Source of the DNA: CAZSDU01 sp963662525
GTDB taxonomy: Bacteria; Bacteroidota; Bacteroidia; Bacteroidales; FEN-979
Direction: 5' to 3'
Assembly (NCBI GenBank): GCA_963662525.1
Contig: OY759717.1
Span: forward strand, 2,604,001-2,668,000
Length of the DNA stretch: 64,000 nt
In this document: positions 8,195 to 16,955 of the stretch, in pieces
Layout: each line of letters begins with the position of its first letter
Position numbering within the stretch: the stretch's first letter is position 1
Made by a program: the position numbers and the translations under genes
The notes under the pieces: model-generated
Database searches by the model: none
Told to the model about the DNA's origin: nothing
Seen by the model: only the letters and a program-made list of their open reading frames with translations

Positions 8195-10354
8195 TTACTG
8201 CAGCGGTGTGATCACCTCCAGCAGTTCCGGCAGGTCCATGCCGAGTTTTTTCAGATGTTCAATCTTCGGTACCCCGTTTTTTGTCCATCCGCGTCGTTCA
8301 TACACGGCATCGAGTAGTTGTTCGTAACGGTTTTCGCGGTACTGACGAAGAACTTTCATCTTTTCTTCCGTTGTTTTTCCTGCCGGGTCGAAGTTGACCT
8401 GTTCCAGTAGTTGTTTGTCGTAACGTTCGGAACGCGATTCATATTCTTCTTTGGTAACAGGACCACAGGCACGGTAAGGTTGTGCATCATGCAGCCTCAG
8501 CCCTTTTCCGCGCCGGATATTGAAGATGCGCTGGAAGTTATAAACCCTTTCCGATTGGCGGATGATATCCTGTTTATTGATATTCGATCCGGTTACCGCG
8601 TTGAAAATGGTGACATAGTTATCAACATGTTCGGGAACTTTTGCCGGCTCATCGGTTTGTGCATTGTTTTCAGGCTCCACATCATTCCAGGGCAGCTTGC
8701 AGAAACCTCCCAATCCAAACCAGGTACGGAACATGGGAAAATAGTGCAGGGCTTCAGCCTTTTTCTCAAACGTGGGGATCTGGTTATTGACCATATCCAT
8801 GAAGATCAGCCAGGCTTCATCATGTTGCGGGCCTTTGTTGGTCATGGCATAACCACCCTGCTGGGCCAAGGATTCCTTGGAAACGTACTGGGAATATTCA
8901 AGGCCTTTGTTCTCCATGCCGATATCCTGCATGAAGGCTGCATCACCCCAGCCATTCTTTGCAAATATGGCTTTCATTTTACGTACACCCTGTCCGGCAG
9001 TCAGGCCAAAGCCCTCACCACGGGAAACCTGGTGCAGCAATTCCATAGCCGCATCGGCATTGCCGAAGTTGAGTTTCAAGCCGCCGGTACGTTCTTCGTT
9101 CAGAATGCCGTTTTCGTAGCACTCCATCACAAAACCGAGAATGCTGCCCCAGCTGATGGTGCAGATGCCATAGGTGTCGCAATAGAAATTGGCTTCAATG
9201 GTAAAATCCGGATTGAATATCCCCGCAATGGAGCCCAGGGAAGAGGTCGTTTCATATTCCGGTCCGTCCACGATGACTTTGTCGCCTTTGTATGGTCCTG
9301 AGCGAAGCTCATAATTGTCAACCCCCTTGGCACAGGCCATATTACATCCAACCCAGCAGCCATCGGGGACATTCTGGGTGAAAAATGATTTCCATACATC
9401 ACCGCTGATATTAACGGCATCAGGATGACTTCCGAATTTGAAATTATTGACAGGGAGGAGATCGTAGTCGTTCATGACAAGGGTGAGATGGGCCGTTCCT
9501 TTCGAACGCATTTCACATTGCTTGTCGTCGAGTTCTCTCATCTCTTTGTTGAAACGGCGACCGCGTTCCTGTATGGCTTCCATGTTGACCACGTTATTCC
9601 GGTTCCCGCCGATGGTTTTCACATGGGCAACCACGGCTTTGATTTTTTTATCGCGGAGTACAGTTCCGATACCTCCTCGGCCGGCTTGTTTCAGGCGGAC
9701 TTTCTTGCGTTTTATATCGTAGAAGCTGAAATTCAGCATTCCGATAAGGGAATGTTCGGCAGCAGTACCCGCGGATACAACCGAAACATTGTATTTGTCT
9801 TTTTCATTTTCAGGATTAGCCATCATATCATGCAGTTCTTCTGCAAGTATGTGACTGTCGGAAGGAAGATCAGCCGCTTCATAGATTTCGATCACTTCCC
9901 GCTCTTCTTCAAATAAGATCATGATTTCTTTATCCGATTTTCCCTGGATCTCTAGGGCATCGAAACCGCAGAATTTCAGGAATGGACCGAAGAACCCACC
10001 GACGTTCGAATCAACCACGATATCTGTTTGCGGGCTGATGGTGCAGCAAATGGCTTTACCGGTACCGGAATACTGCGTGATCCCGCAACAGGGACCGCCG
10101 GAAATCACTATCTCGTTTTCGGGATCATACCATTGGGTGTCGGGTTTTGTGGCATCCCAGAGCAAACGAAGATCAAACCCTTTACCACCAATGAATTTCT
10201 CTTTCATTTGGGAGGTAACTGGTTTTTCCTTTAGGGTGAAGTCACCGACATTGATATAAATACTACGGTTGTTATACCCTTTATCGATGGGAGCCCAGGT
10301 ATATTTATATTGAGCCAGAAGTTTGTGGTTTTTTTTAAATTCTTCGAAAGTCAT
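8195..10354 (-). CDS. aldehyde:ferredoxin oxidoreductase family (tungsten/molybdenum) enzyme
   Basis: 719 aa from the ATG at 10354; the frame runs on to 10402, but a -7 box lies at 10381. The N-terminal AOR domain shows GGKGFDLRLLWD and ISGGPCCGITQYSGTGKA, which bind the bis-pterin cofactor. Iron-sulfur ligands are in DGCWVGCNMACAKG (near residues 345-358) and a later cysteine lies in GLGGFCKLPWND. The protein is longer than the classic AOR of about 605 aa. Cysteine spacing is CX3CX3C, where Pyrococcus AOR has CX2CX3C. AOR enzymes oxidise aldehydes to acids with ferredoxin, or run in reverse. The next gene upstream on the same strand is a carboxyltransferase subunit. The exact substrate is not predictable. 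Confidence 0.85.
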   Translation of the reverse strand: MTFEEFKKNHKLLAQYKYTWAPIDKGYNNRSIYINVGDFTLKEKPVTSQMKEKFIGGKGFDLRLLWDATKPDTQWYDPENEIVISGGPCCGITQYSGTGKAICCTISPQTDIVVDSNVGGFFGPFLKFCGFDALEIQGKSDKEIMILFEEEREVIEIYEAADLPSDSHILAEELHDMMANPENEKDKYNVSVVSAGTAAEHSLIGMLNFSFYDIKRKKVRLKQAGRGGIGTVLRDKKIKAVVAHVKTIGGNRNNVVNMEAIQERGRRFNKEMRELDDKQCEMRSKGTAHLTLVMNDYDLLPVNNFKFGSHPDAVNISGDVWKSFFTQNVPDGCWVGCNMACAKGVDNYELRSGPYKGDKVIVDGPEYETTSSLGSIAGIFNPDFTIEANFYCDTYGICTISWGSILGFVMECYENGILNEERTGGLKLNFGNADAAMELLHQVSRGEGFGLTAGQGVRKMKAIFAKNGWGDAAFMQDIGMENKGLEYSQYVSKESLAQQGGYAMTNKGPQHDEAWLIFMDMVNNQIPTFEKKAEALHYFPMFRTWFGLGGFCKLPWNDVEPENNAQTDEPAKVPEHVDNYVTIFNAVTGSNINKQDIIRQSERVYNFQRIFNIRRGKGLRLHDAQPYRACGPVTKEEYESRSERYDKQLLEQVNFDPAGKTTEEKMKVLRQYRENRYEQLLDAVYERRGWTKNGVPKIEHLKKLGMDLPELLEVITPLQ

Positions 10355-10380
10355 ATGGCGGATTTTTTGTTTCAAGGAAA

Positions 10381-10388
10381 CAAAATTA
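10381..10388 (-). promoter_or_regulatory. -7 box (TAATTTTG, minus strand) for the AOR gene
   Basis: It matches TAnnTTTG, 27 bp upstream of the ATG at 10354. It suggests that the AOR gene has its own promoter within the 140-bp gap after the carboxyltransferase gene. Confidence 0.5.
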
Positions 10389-10494
10389 TTGAAAAAAATC
10401 AATCTATTAACAAGTAAATCAAAAAGTTCGACTGGCTTTTTTCTGCATATCGGAAATGTCCAGGGACTGCACCCAAGTGCCTCAAAACATATTA

Positions 10495-12228
10495 CTATGA
10501 TCTTCCCAGATCTTCATCCGGATTTGACAACCACTGAAAATTATAGAGTCCATCGATCAGCTTCTCCCTTTTTTCTTCAGGACTGAGCCGTTCATATGCC
10601 TCTCGGGCTTCCTGGGCTTTTTTTCTTTTTTCATCTTCGATGGAATAAATATTCGTAAGGTAACGTTCTTCCACTTCCTTCTGGAGAAAATCGCGGGCGA
10701 CCGTGGGGAAAAGTTCCAGCAGGAGTTCGTCTTTTTCGTTATCGGCCAGCTTCATGTCACCGTATTCCTCAAAGACGGTATTTTCCTGTTTTTTATAGTT
10801 TTTGGTGTCGTAAGGTGTTTCTTCCCTTACACCGGTGAGAAGCTCGCGGAAATCCGGATCCACCGGGATGGGTGTTCTTCCGTAGATTCCTTTGACCAGG
10901 TTGACAAACTGTATGGACTTGGTCGTGAAGAATGGCTGACCTTTGTTTTCATCGATCACGCAATTTACAGCCTGTACGCCCACGATCTGGCTGGTAGGTG
11001 TAACCAGGGGCGGGCAGCCCGATTTGACGCGTACCAGGGGAACCAGTTCAAGTACCCGGGGAAGCAGGTGATCCAGTTTCAGCTGTTTTAGCTGGGCCAG
11101 CATATTGGTGTACATTCCTCCGGGGATTTCAGCTCTTTTCACCATATCATCAGGTTCGGGAAAATTGAAGTATTTCTCAATTTCCTGACAGGCTGCAAGA
11201 AGTTCGGGTTCCCGGTCGTGCTTTGCCATATATATGGCTTTGACAAAGAGTTTGTTGATCTCCCTGGGGAGTTTATAATCAGTAATATCGAAATCGATGG
11301 GGAAGCGTTTGTAAGAGTCAAATTCTACGAGCTCTTCCCTGATAATTTTTAACTCCTTATTGATCTTTACGACAGCATCAAGGTTTACAGCGGTATCAAT
11401 TCCCAGTTTATCACAGAAGATCTGGATAATTTCGAAAGAAGGTGCAGCAGGTCCGCCGGAAAAATTCATAATGGAGGTATCCACCACATCAGCGCCATGG
11501 ATAATAGCTGAAAGGACAGATGCCAGGCCGAAACCCGGGGTACAATGAGTATGAAAATCAATAGGGACGTTGACTTCTTCTTTCAGCCGCTGAATAAGTT
11601 TACCTGTTCTGAGCGGTGGAATCAGCCCTGCCATATCTTTGATGCTGATCATGTTGGCTCCAAGCGCTTCGAGTTGTTTGGCCTTTTCAACAAAATATTC
11701 AATCGTGAAGATGTTATGCGGCAGAGATTTGAAATGTACCCAGGACTGGAACTTCTGACGGGCCGAAAACTTCGGATCAACGGTATAACTGATCGCGCAA
11801 TCGGCTATGCCTCCGTTATCAGTCACATATTTTATGGTGGATTTCATGTTCTCCACGTCATTCAGGGCATCGAAAATCCGCATGATCCCGATACCGGATT
11901 GAATGGCATGGCGGTTAAAACCTTCAATGACCTCCTCCGGGTAAGGATTATAGCCAAAAAGATTACGGCCTCTGGATAGTGCAGTGAGCAGCGAAACATC
12001 ACCTATTGCTTCTTTAATCTGTTCAAGCCTGGTCCAGGGATTTTCTCCCAGGTACCGCATGATGGAGTCGGGAACGGCTCCTCCCCATACTTCCATGGCA
12101 TAGAAATGCGCTTCTTTATAATAGGGAAGAACACGGTCGACCTGGGTCTGGGTCATCCGGGTAGCAAAAAGGGATTGCTGTCCGTCTCGCAAGGTGAGAT
12201 CTCTGATCAGCAGTTTTTTTCGGGGCAT
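10495..12228 (-). CDS. carboxyltransferase subunit (PycB/OadA/transcarboxylase 5S-like), no biotin domain
   Basis: 577 aa. The HMGL-like TIM barrel starts with IRDLTLRDGQQSLFATRM. It has the GIMRIFDALND motif, the ISIKDMAGLIPP segment carrying the lysine that is carboxylated in this family, and the metal-binding DFHTHCTPGFG. The PYC_OADA conserved domain follows. The chain ends in a charged helical region (SPEEKREKLIDGLYNFQW) with no AMKM biotinyl motif, so it needs a separate biotin carrier. It could be the 5S-type subunit of a methylmalonyl-CoA transcarboxylase, of an oxaloacetate decarboxylase, or of a two-subunit pyruvate carboxylase. None of the partner subunits lies in the window. Confidence 0.8.
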   Translation of the reverse strand: MPRKKLLIRDLTLRDGQQSLFATRMTQTQVDRVLPYYKEAHFYAMEVWGGAVPDSIMRYLGENPWTRLEQIKEAIGDVSLLTALSRGRNLFGYNPYPEEVIEGFNRHAIQSGIGIMRIFDALNDVENMKSTIKYVTDNGGIADCAISYTVDPKFSARQKFQSWVHFKSLPHNIFTIEYFVEKAKQLEALGANMISIKDMAGLIPPLRTGKLIQRLKEEVNVPIDFHTHCTPGFGLASVLSAIIHGADVVDTSIMNFSGGPAAPSFEIIQIFCDKLGIDTAVNLDAVVKINKELKIIREELVEFDSYKRFPIDFDITDYKLPREINKLFVKAIYMAKHDREPELLAACQEIEKYFNFPEPDDMVKRAEIPGGMYTNMLAQLKQLKLDHLLPRVLELVPLVRVKSGCPPLVTPTSQIVGVQAVNCVIDENKGQPFFTTKSIQFVNLVKGIYGRTPIPVDPDFRELLTGVREETPYDTKNYKKQENTVFEEYGDMKLADNEKDELLLELFPTVARDFLQKEVEERYLTNIYSIEDEKRKKAQEAREAYERLSPEEKREKLIDGLYNFQWLSNPDEDLGRS

Positions 12229-12296
12229 AGAGGCGGTTTAAGGTGACAAGGTGACAAAGTAATAAATGTCCAATTGTTAAAGCAATAACAGTAGTG

Positions 12297-12338
12297 CAAA
12301 AGTAATGATTTCAGGAATTTAAAAAAACACTAAATTTG
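12297..12338. promoter_or_regulatory. divergent -7 boxes for the carboxyltransferase gene and thiF
   Basis: On the minus strand TACTTTTG (12297-12304) points to the carboxyltransferase gene. On the plus strand TAAATTTG (12331-12338) points to thiF. Both fit TAnnTTTG. The thiF box is about 100 bp from its ATG, and the intervening leader consists mostly of heptamer repeats. Confidence 0.45.
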
Positions 12339-12344
12339 TAAAAT

Positions 12345-12374
12345 GATCAGCGATCAGCGATCAGCGATCAGCGA
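12345..12374. repeat. heptamer tandem repeat, 4 units of GATCAGC
   Basis: Four perfect 7-bp units plus two further bases (GA), starting 7 bp after the putative thiF -7 box. It forms the first half of an unusual repetitive leader. Confidence 0.95.
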
Positions 12375-12392
12375 CAAACACACTTCAATCAC

Positions 12393-12434
12393 CTATCGCC
12401 TATCGCCTATCGCTTATCGCCTATCGCCTATCGC
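12393..12434. repeat. heptamer tandem repeat, 6 units of CTATCGC
   Basis: Six 7-bp units, five CTATCGC and one TTATCGC. The array ends 5 bp before the thiF ATG at 12440. It differs in sequence from the GATCAGC array 18 bp upstream. Confidence 0.95.
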
Positions 12435-12439
12435 AAAAG

Positions 12440-13036
12440 ATGAAGCTCGAAGACATCAGAAAAGAATTGTCAGGAAAGACTGTCGGAATTGCCGGCTGCG
12501 GTGGCCTTGGATCTAACTGCGCCGTGGCTCTGGCCAGGGTGGGAGTGGGGACACTTATCCTCGCTGATTTCGACATTGTCAGTGAGAGTAATCTGAACAG
12601 GCAATTTTATTTTAAGGATCAGATCGGGAGAAAGAAAGTTTTCATGCTGAAGGAAAATATTCTCAGGATTGATCCGAAGCTGAAAATTATCGCTCACGAC
12701 CTCAGGCTTGACCCTGGCAATATTTATACGCTTTTCAGGGGTTGTGATGTAATCGTTGAAGCTTTTGACCAGGCAGGTCAAAAAGAAATGCTGATTGAAA
12801 CAATATTAAGCAGTTTGCCTGAAAAAGACCTGGTGATCGGACTTGGCATGGCCGGATGGGGAAAAACTGATTCCATCCATTACCGGAGAATCGATCGCCT
12901 CCATATTTGCGGGGATGAAATTTCTGAAGTATCGGAAGATCTTCCGCCACTTGGACCCAGGGTAGGGATCGTCGCTAACATGCAGGCAAATGTTGTTCTT
13001 GAGATTCTCTTAAAATATGAAAATAACGCTAAATAA
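12440..13036 (+). CDS. thiF: sulfur carrier ThiS adenylyltransferase, short ThiF type
   Basis: 198 aa. The N-terminal nucleotide-binding motif VGIAGCGGLGSNCAVALA is followed by ILADFDIVSESNLNRQF, the Asp and Arg motifs of the ThiF/MoeB/E1 family. This is the short form of about 200 aa common with clostridial-type thiamine genes; it lacks the C-terminal zinc and extra domains of E. coli ThiF. The enzyme adenylates the C-terminal glycine of ThiS. The next ORF encodes that carrier and overlaps it by 20 bp, which supports the assignment. Other thiamine genes are absent from the window. Confidence 0.85.
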   Translation: MKLEDIRKELSGKTVGIAGCGGLGSNCAVALARVGVGTLILADFDIVSESNLNRQFYFKDQIGRKKVFMLKENILRIDPKLKIIAHDLRLDPGNIYTLFRGCDVIVEAFDQAGQKEMLIETILSSLPEKDLVIGLGMAGWGKTDSIHYRRIDRLHICGDEISEVSEDLPPLGPRVGIVANMQANVVLEILLKYENNAK

Positions 13037-13220
13037 TAATCCTGAGGTCATTGACAGGAACCTTATTTCTGTAACGGAATTGCTCCTGTATAAAAACTTT
13101 ACCTTTAAAATGCTGGTCATTAAAATCAATGGAACCCTGGTTAAAAAGGAGGATTATCATTTATCCCAGATCCACGATGGAGATGAAGTTCATGTGCTGC
13201 ATCTCATCTCAGGAGGATAA
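13017..13220 (+). CDS. thiS: sulfur carrier protein ThiS
   Basis: 67 aa, with a beta-grasp ubiquitin-like pattern and the terminal Gly-Gly (HVLHLISGG) that is adenylated and thiocarboxylated to donate sulfur to the thiazole ring. The internal segment VIKINGTLVKKEDYHLSQIH matches the second half of ThiS proteins, and the N-terminal MKITLNNNPEVID is typical. It overlaps the end of thiF, consistent with coupled translation. Confidence 0.87.
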   Translation: MKITLNNNPEVIDRNLISVTELLLYKNFTFKMLVIKINGTLVKKEDYHLSQIHDGDEVHVLHLISGG

Positions 13221-13223
13221 CCT

Positions 13224-13265
13224 CCCGCATCCCGCATCCTGCATCCTGCATCCTGCATCCTGCAT
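13224..13265. repeat. heptamer tandem repeat, 6 units of CCYGCAT
   Basis: Two units CCCGCAT followed by four units CCTGCAT. It fills most of the gap between the thiS stop (13220) and the folC stop (13272), two convergent genes. It is a third heptamer unit, unrelated to the two in front of thiF. Confidence 0.95.
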
Positions 13266-13271
13266 CATTTC

Positions 13272-14564
13272 CTACAGCACTTCAGCCACTACAAACGTAC
13301 TTCCCCCTACAAATACAAGATCATCAGGTCCGGCTGTTTGCTGTGCCATGGCCAGGGCAGCCTGAACGGAAGTGTAATCCTGTCCGGTTAACCCGGCCTT
13401 ATGGGCTTTATGTTTTAATTCGCCGGAATCCAATCCCCTGGGAATATCCGGTTTGCAAAAATAGTAAGTTGCAGTTCGTGGTAACATGCCGAGGATGGGG
13501 TTCAGGTCTTTGTCATTGACGACGCCGAAAATAAAATGCAGATGTTGATGCGGCACACTTGCAATCTGACTTAAAACTTCTTTTAATCCGCCTGGATTAT
13601 GTCCGGTATCGCAGATGGTCAGTGGTTCCCTGCAAATAATCTGCCAGCGTCCCAATAAACCTGTTTGGGTAATTACATGTCGGATGCCATAGCATATATC
13701 TTGTTTTGAAACAGGAATTCCCTGGTCGTTTAGCGCCTGGCAGCAAGCGATGACCGTGAGGATGTTTTTCAACTGGTAATTACCTCCAAGCGGTGAAGCC
13801 AGGTGAGGGATAAACATCTCGTCATGACAGAGAATATCTGCGACCAGCCAGTTTTGTTTTCCCGACCAGTTTATCTTGTGTGAAGAATAATGCTGATCAG
13901 CAAAGAGAATAGCTGATTTGCTTTTCCTGGCTTCCTGAAGGAAGATATCTTTGGTTTCCGGATGGGTTTCACCGATTATTACCGGAATTCCGGGTTTTAT
14001 GATCCCGGCTTTTTCCCGGGCAATTTTTTCAAGGCTGTTGCCCAGGAACTGCATGTGATCGAAACTTACATTCGTGATCACGGAGACCAGGGGTGTAATG
14101 ATATTGGTTGAATCCAGTCTGCCTCCCAAACCAACTTCTATGATGGCAATTTCTACCTGTTGTTCTTTAAAAAACTGAAATGCCATCCCTACGGTCATTT
14201 CAAAAAAGGAGGGTTGGATCTTTCCGAAATCTTCCTTATGCTTTCTGATAAAGGCATTCACAAAAGCGACAGGGATTTTTTTGCCATTTACCCTGATGCG
14301 TTCACGGAAATCCTTGAGGTGGGGAGAAGTGTACAAGCCGGTTCTGAATCCATGGGTTTGAAGGATGGAGGCCAGCATATGGGATACGGATCCTTTTCCG
14401 TTGGTACCGGTGACATGAATCGATTTAAACGAATGCTGCGGATTTTCAAGAAGGTTGCACAGGGCCAGGGTGTTGTCAAGGTTTGCCTTATAGGCTGCTC
14501 CACCAACCCTATGAAACATGGGTAGCTGGGCATTTAAATAGGCAAGGGTTTGCTGGTAGTTCAT
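13272..14564 (-). CDS. folC: bifunctional folylpolyglutamate synthase/dihydrofolate synthase
   Basis: 430 aa from the ATG at 14564, one base from the anmK stop; the frame continues upstream, but that would run into anmK. Mur-ligase fold with the P-loop VTGTNGKGSVSHMLASIL, IEVGLGGRLDSTNI, SFDHMQFLG and ICDTGHNPGGL. The enzyme adds glutamate to dihydropteroate and folates in the cytoplasm. It probably shares an operon with anmK and murF. Length and motifs are normal. Confidence 0.9.
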   Translation of the reverse strand: MNYQQTLAYLNAQLPMFHRVGGAAYKANLDNTLALCNLLENPQHSFKSIHVTGTNGKGSVSHMLASILQTHGFRTGLYTSPHLKDFRERIRVNGKKIPVAFVNAFIRKHKEDFGKIQPSFFEMTVGMAFQFFKEQQVEIAIIEVGLGGRLDSTNIITPLVSVITNVSFDHMQFLGNSLEKIAREKAGIIKPGIPVIIGETHPETKDIFLQEARKSKSAILFADQHYSSHKINWSGKQNWLVADILCHDEMFIPHLASPLGGNYQLKNILTVIACCQALNDQGIPVSKQDICYGIRHVITQTGLLGRWQIICREPLTICDTGHNPGGLKEVLSQIASVPHQHLHFIFGVVNDKDLNPILGMLPRTATYYFCKPDIPRGLDSGELKHKAHKAGLTGQDYTSVQAALAMAQQTAGPDDLVFVGGSTFVVAEVL

Positions 14565-14565
14565 G

Positions 14566-15630
14566 TCAGGAAATTGTCCCTCCGATTGAGTCACTTGAAG
14601 CCCCGGTAACACTCTTCAGGCAGTTCGTTTCATTTCTCAGCCTTAGCACCCCGAGGAAAGCAAAAACCAGGGCTTCTTTAAAATTGATGGTGTCGGGATC
14701 AGGCAGCATAATATTTGTTTTAGTATGATGGCAGATACGTTCAATCAGATGGGTGTTGAATGCCCCGCCCCCGGTTGTGAGCATCTTATATTCGGGATTG
14801 CTGTTTACAGCCAGGGATACCTGCATGGCAATATGTTCTGTGAAAGTTGACAGCAGATCCCTGAGCTCATGCCCGGAATCGTTCAGCAATGGCCAGATAT
14901 GATTCAGTACCCATTCTTTCCCGAGGGATTTAGGGGCAGGCTGATGGTAATAGGGCAGGGCATTCAATTGTTCCAGCACGACAGGAATAATTTTACCCTC
15001 CCTGGCCATTTTTCCGTCCTGATCAAAGGATTTACCAGTTTTTCCGGCGAGCTTATTCAGCACGATATTGGCTGGACAGATGTCAAATGCCAGCCGGTTT
15101 TCATCCTGTTCAAAGGAAATATTGGCAAATCCCCCCAGGTTAAGGCAATAATTATAGTCGCTGAAAAGCAGTCGGTCCCCGATGGGAACGAGAGGTGCAC
15201 CCTGTCCGCCGAGAGCGACATCGAGGGAACGGAAATCACCAACCACAGTCAGTCGGGTTTCCGCGGCAATGGCAGAAACACGACCAATCTGGGCGGTCAG
15301 GTTTAACGTTGGCTGGTGGAATATTGTATGACCGTGGGAAGCAATGAAATCAGGATGAAGCTGATGTTTCTGAATAAAATCACGGGTAAGTTTGCCGAGC
15401 AGATGTCCGTATTCAATGTCGGTTTTAACAAACTCAAATGCACTTGAATTTTCCAGGTTCTCTAAACGGGAATTCCAGGCTTCCGGATAGGGGACCGTTT
15501 CTGCCTGAACAATATGGTACTGCCATTTTTTCTCCGGGAATTCAAAAGAACAAAATGCAATATCAAGTCCGTCGAGGGAAGTCCCCGACATTAGTCCGAT
15601 AACGTTGTATTTTTCTGGCAGGGTGTTCAT
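14566..15630 (-). CDS. anmK: anhydro-N-acetylmuramic acid kinase
   Basis: 354 aa. The N-terminal ATP-binding motif GLMSGTSLDGLDIAF and the central GDFRSLDVALGGQGAPLVP are diagnostic of AnmK. It also has GGFANISF and the late TTGGGAFN motif. The enzyme phosphorylates and opens 1,6-anhydroMurNAc to MurNAc-6-P during cell wall recycling. Its place between murF and folC matches a peptidoglycan/folate-ligase cluster. A -7 box lies just upstream, within the end of murF. Confidence 0.93.
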   Translation of the reverse strand: MNTLPEKYNVIGLMSGTSLDGLDIAFCSFEFPEKKWQYHIVQAETVPYPEAWNSRLENLENSSAFEFVKTDIEYGHLLGKLTRDFIQKHQLHPDFIASHGHTIFHQPTLNLTAQIGRVSAIAAETRLTVVGDFRSLDVALGGQGAPLVPIGDRLLFSDYNYCLNLGGFANISFEQDENRLAFDICPANIVLNKLAGKTGKSFDQDGKMAREGKIIPVVLEQLNALPYYHQPAPKSLGKEWVLNHIWPLLNDSGHELRDLLSTFTEHIAMQVSLAVNSNPEYKMLTTGGGAFNTHLIERICHHTKTNIMLPDPDTINFKEALVFAFLGVLRLRNETNCLKSVTGASSDSIGGTIS

Positions 15631-15644
15631 GGGTGATATGGTGG

Positions 15645-15652
15645 CAAAGTTA
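15645..15652 (-). promoter_or_regulatory. -7 box (TAACTTTG, minus strand) for anmK
   Basis: A perfect TAnnTTTG match on the minus strand, 15 bp upstream of the anmK ATG and directly after the murF stop codon. It suggests that anmK-folC can be expressed apart from murF. Confidence 0.5.
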
Positions 15653-16954
15653 TCAGCACATCAGTAGGTCTGTAATTTTTTCCAGCTTGATTCCTCTTGA
15701 GCCTTTCAGTAATATGGTCGTATGGGTCAGGGGATGATGTTCGAACCACATCTGGGCCAGGTCACTATCCTGAAAGCAAATATTATCTCTTTTTTTGTTC
15801 AATCTTGTGAAAACAGGCCCAACCAGGTAAACGGATGTAAACCCTTTTTCATCCAGGAGATCCAGGATATGTTCATGTTCCTGGTCGCTGGCCTCACCGA
15901 GTTCAAGCATATCACCGAGGATAGCGGTTTTATCAGGATATGAAGAGGCTGCAAAATTTTCGAGGGCAGACTTCATGCTGCTGGGGTTGGCATTGTAGGC
16001 ATCCAGGATCAGCAGGTTGGTCCTGGCCTGCATGATTTGGGAACGATTATTGGCCGGCTGATACGATTCCAGGGCTTCCCTGATCTTTTCGTGTTCCACG
16101 CCGAAATACTGCCCGATACATGCTGCAGCCATCAGGTTATCGGCATTATATCTCCCGAATAATTTCGAATTGATATTCAGTTCAGCCTGATCGCTGAAAA
16201 CAAGGTTGAGGCTAAGACAAGGATCAGCAGAAATTGTTGTGGCTGAAAGGAAGGACGATTTTTCACCATAAGGAATGACAGGCAGGTTTTGAGCATTTGC
16301 CATAAGCAATGGATCGTCTTCATGGATGAAGATTTTTCCGTTCGCTGACTGAAGGAAACGGTACAATTCGGTTTTTGTGCGTATCACTCCGTCAAAGTCG
16401 CCAAAGCCTTCAAGGTGGGCCTTCCCGATATTGGTGATCAGTCCGAAATTCGGTATTGCCAAATGACAAAGGAAATCGATCTCACCGGGATGGTTGGCTC
16501 CCATTTCGATCAGTGCGATTTCTGTATCCGGGCGAAGGTTCAGCAAAGTGAGCGGAACCCCGATATGATTATTCAGGTTTCCGCGTGTAGCAAGCGTTCG
16601 GAATTTCATCGACAGCACGGCATTGCTGAGTTCTTTGGTGGTGGTTTTACCATTGGTACCGGTAATGGCAATCACCGGTATGGCAAACTGCTTACGGTGG
16701 TGTCGGGCAAGGTTCTGAAGACAAAGCAGGACGTCATCAACCAGGATGCAGCGATCGTTGATACAGGCTGCAGGGTCATCTACAATCACGCGGGCAGCTC
16801 CCTGTTCCAGGGCCCTGGAAGCAAAAAGATTACCATTAAAGTTGTCGCCTTGAAGGGCAAAAAACAAACACCCGGTTTGTATTTCACGACTATCTGTCGA
16901 AACAACCGGGTGTTGAAGAAATATCGAATAAAGCGATGCTATCTTATCAGGCAT
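15653..16954 (-). CDS. murF: UDP-N-acetylmuramoyl-tripeptide--D-alanyl-D-alanine ligase
   Basis: 433 aa from the ATG at 16954, one base from the gldJ stop. It has the N-terminal Mur domain (VVSTDSREIQTGCLFFALQG, the uridine-binding region of MurF/MurE), the ATP site VIAITGTNGKTTTKELSNAV, EMGANHPGEI (MurF type) and LDAYNANPSSMKSALENF, the MurF-specific motif. It adds D-Ala-D-Ala to the UDP-MurNAc tripeptide. Its place directly downstream of gldJ is known from other Bacteroidota such as Flavobacterium. Confidence 0.93.
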   Translation of the reverse strand: MPDKIASLYSIFLQHPVVSTDSREIQTGCLFFALQGDNFNGNLFASRALEQGAARVIVDDPAACINDRCILVDDVLLCLQNLARHHRKQFAIPVIAITGTNGKTTTKELSNAVLSMKFRTLATRGNLNNHIGVPLTLLNLRPDTEIALIEMGANHPGEIDFLCHLAIPNFGLITNIGKAHLEGFGDFDGVIRTKTELYRFLQSANGKIFIHEDDPLLMANAQNLPVIPYGEKSSFLSATTISADPCLSLNLVFSDQAELNINSKLFGRYNADNLMAAACIGQYFGVEHEKIREALESYQPANNRSQIMQARTNLLILDAYNANPSSMKSALENFAASSYPDKTAILGDMLELGEASDQEHEHILDLLDEKGFTSVYLVGPVFTRLNKKRDNICFQDSDLAQMWFEHHPLTHTTILLKGSRGIKLEKITDLLMC

Positions 16955-16955
16955 G

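Noticed and set aside
8411..9301. 296-aa plus-strand ORF opposite the AOR gene
   Set aside because: It lies wholly antisense to a well-supported AOR frame and shows no domain; a shadow of codon bias.
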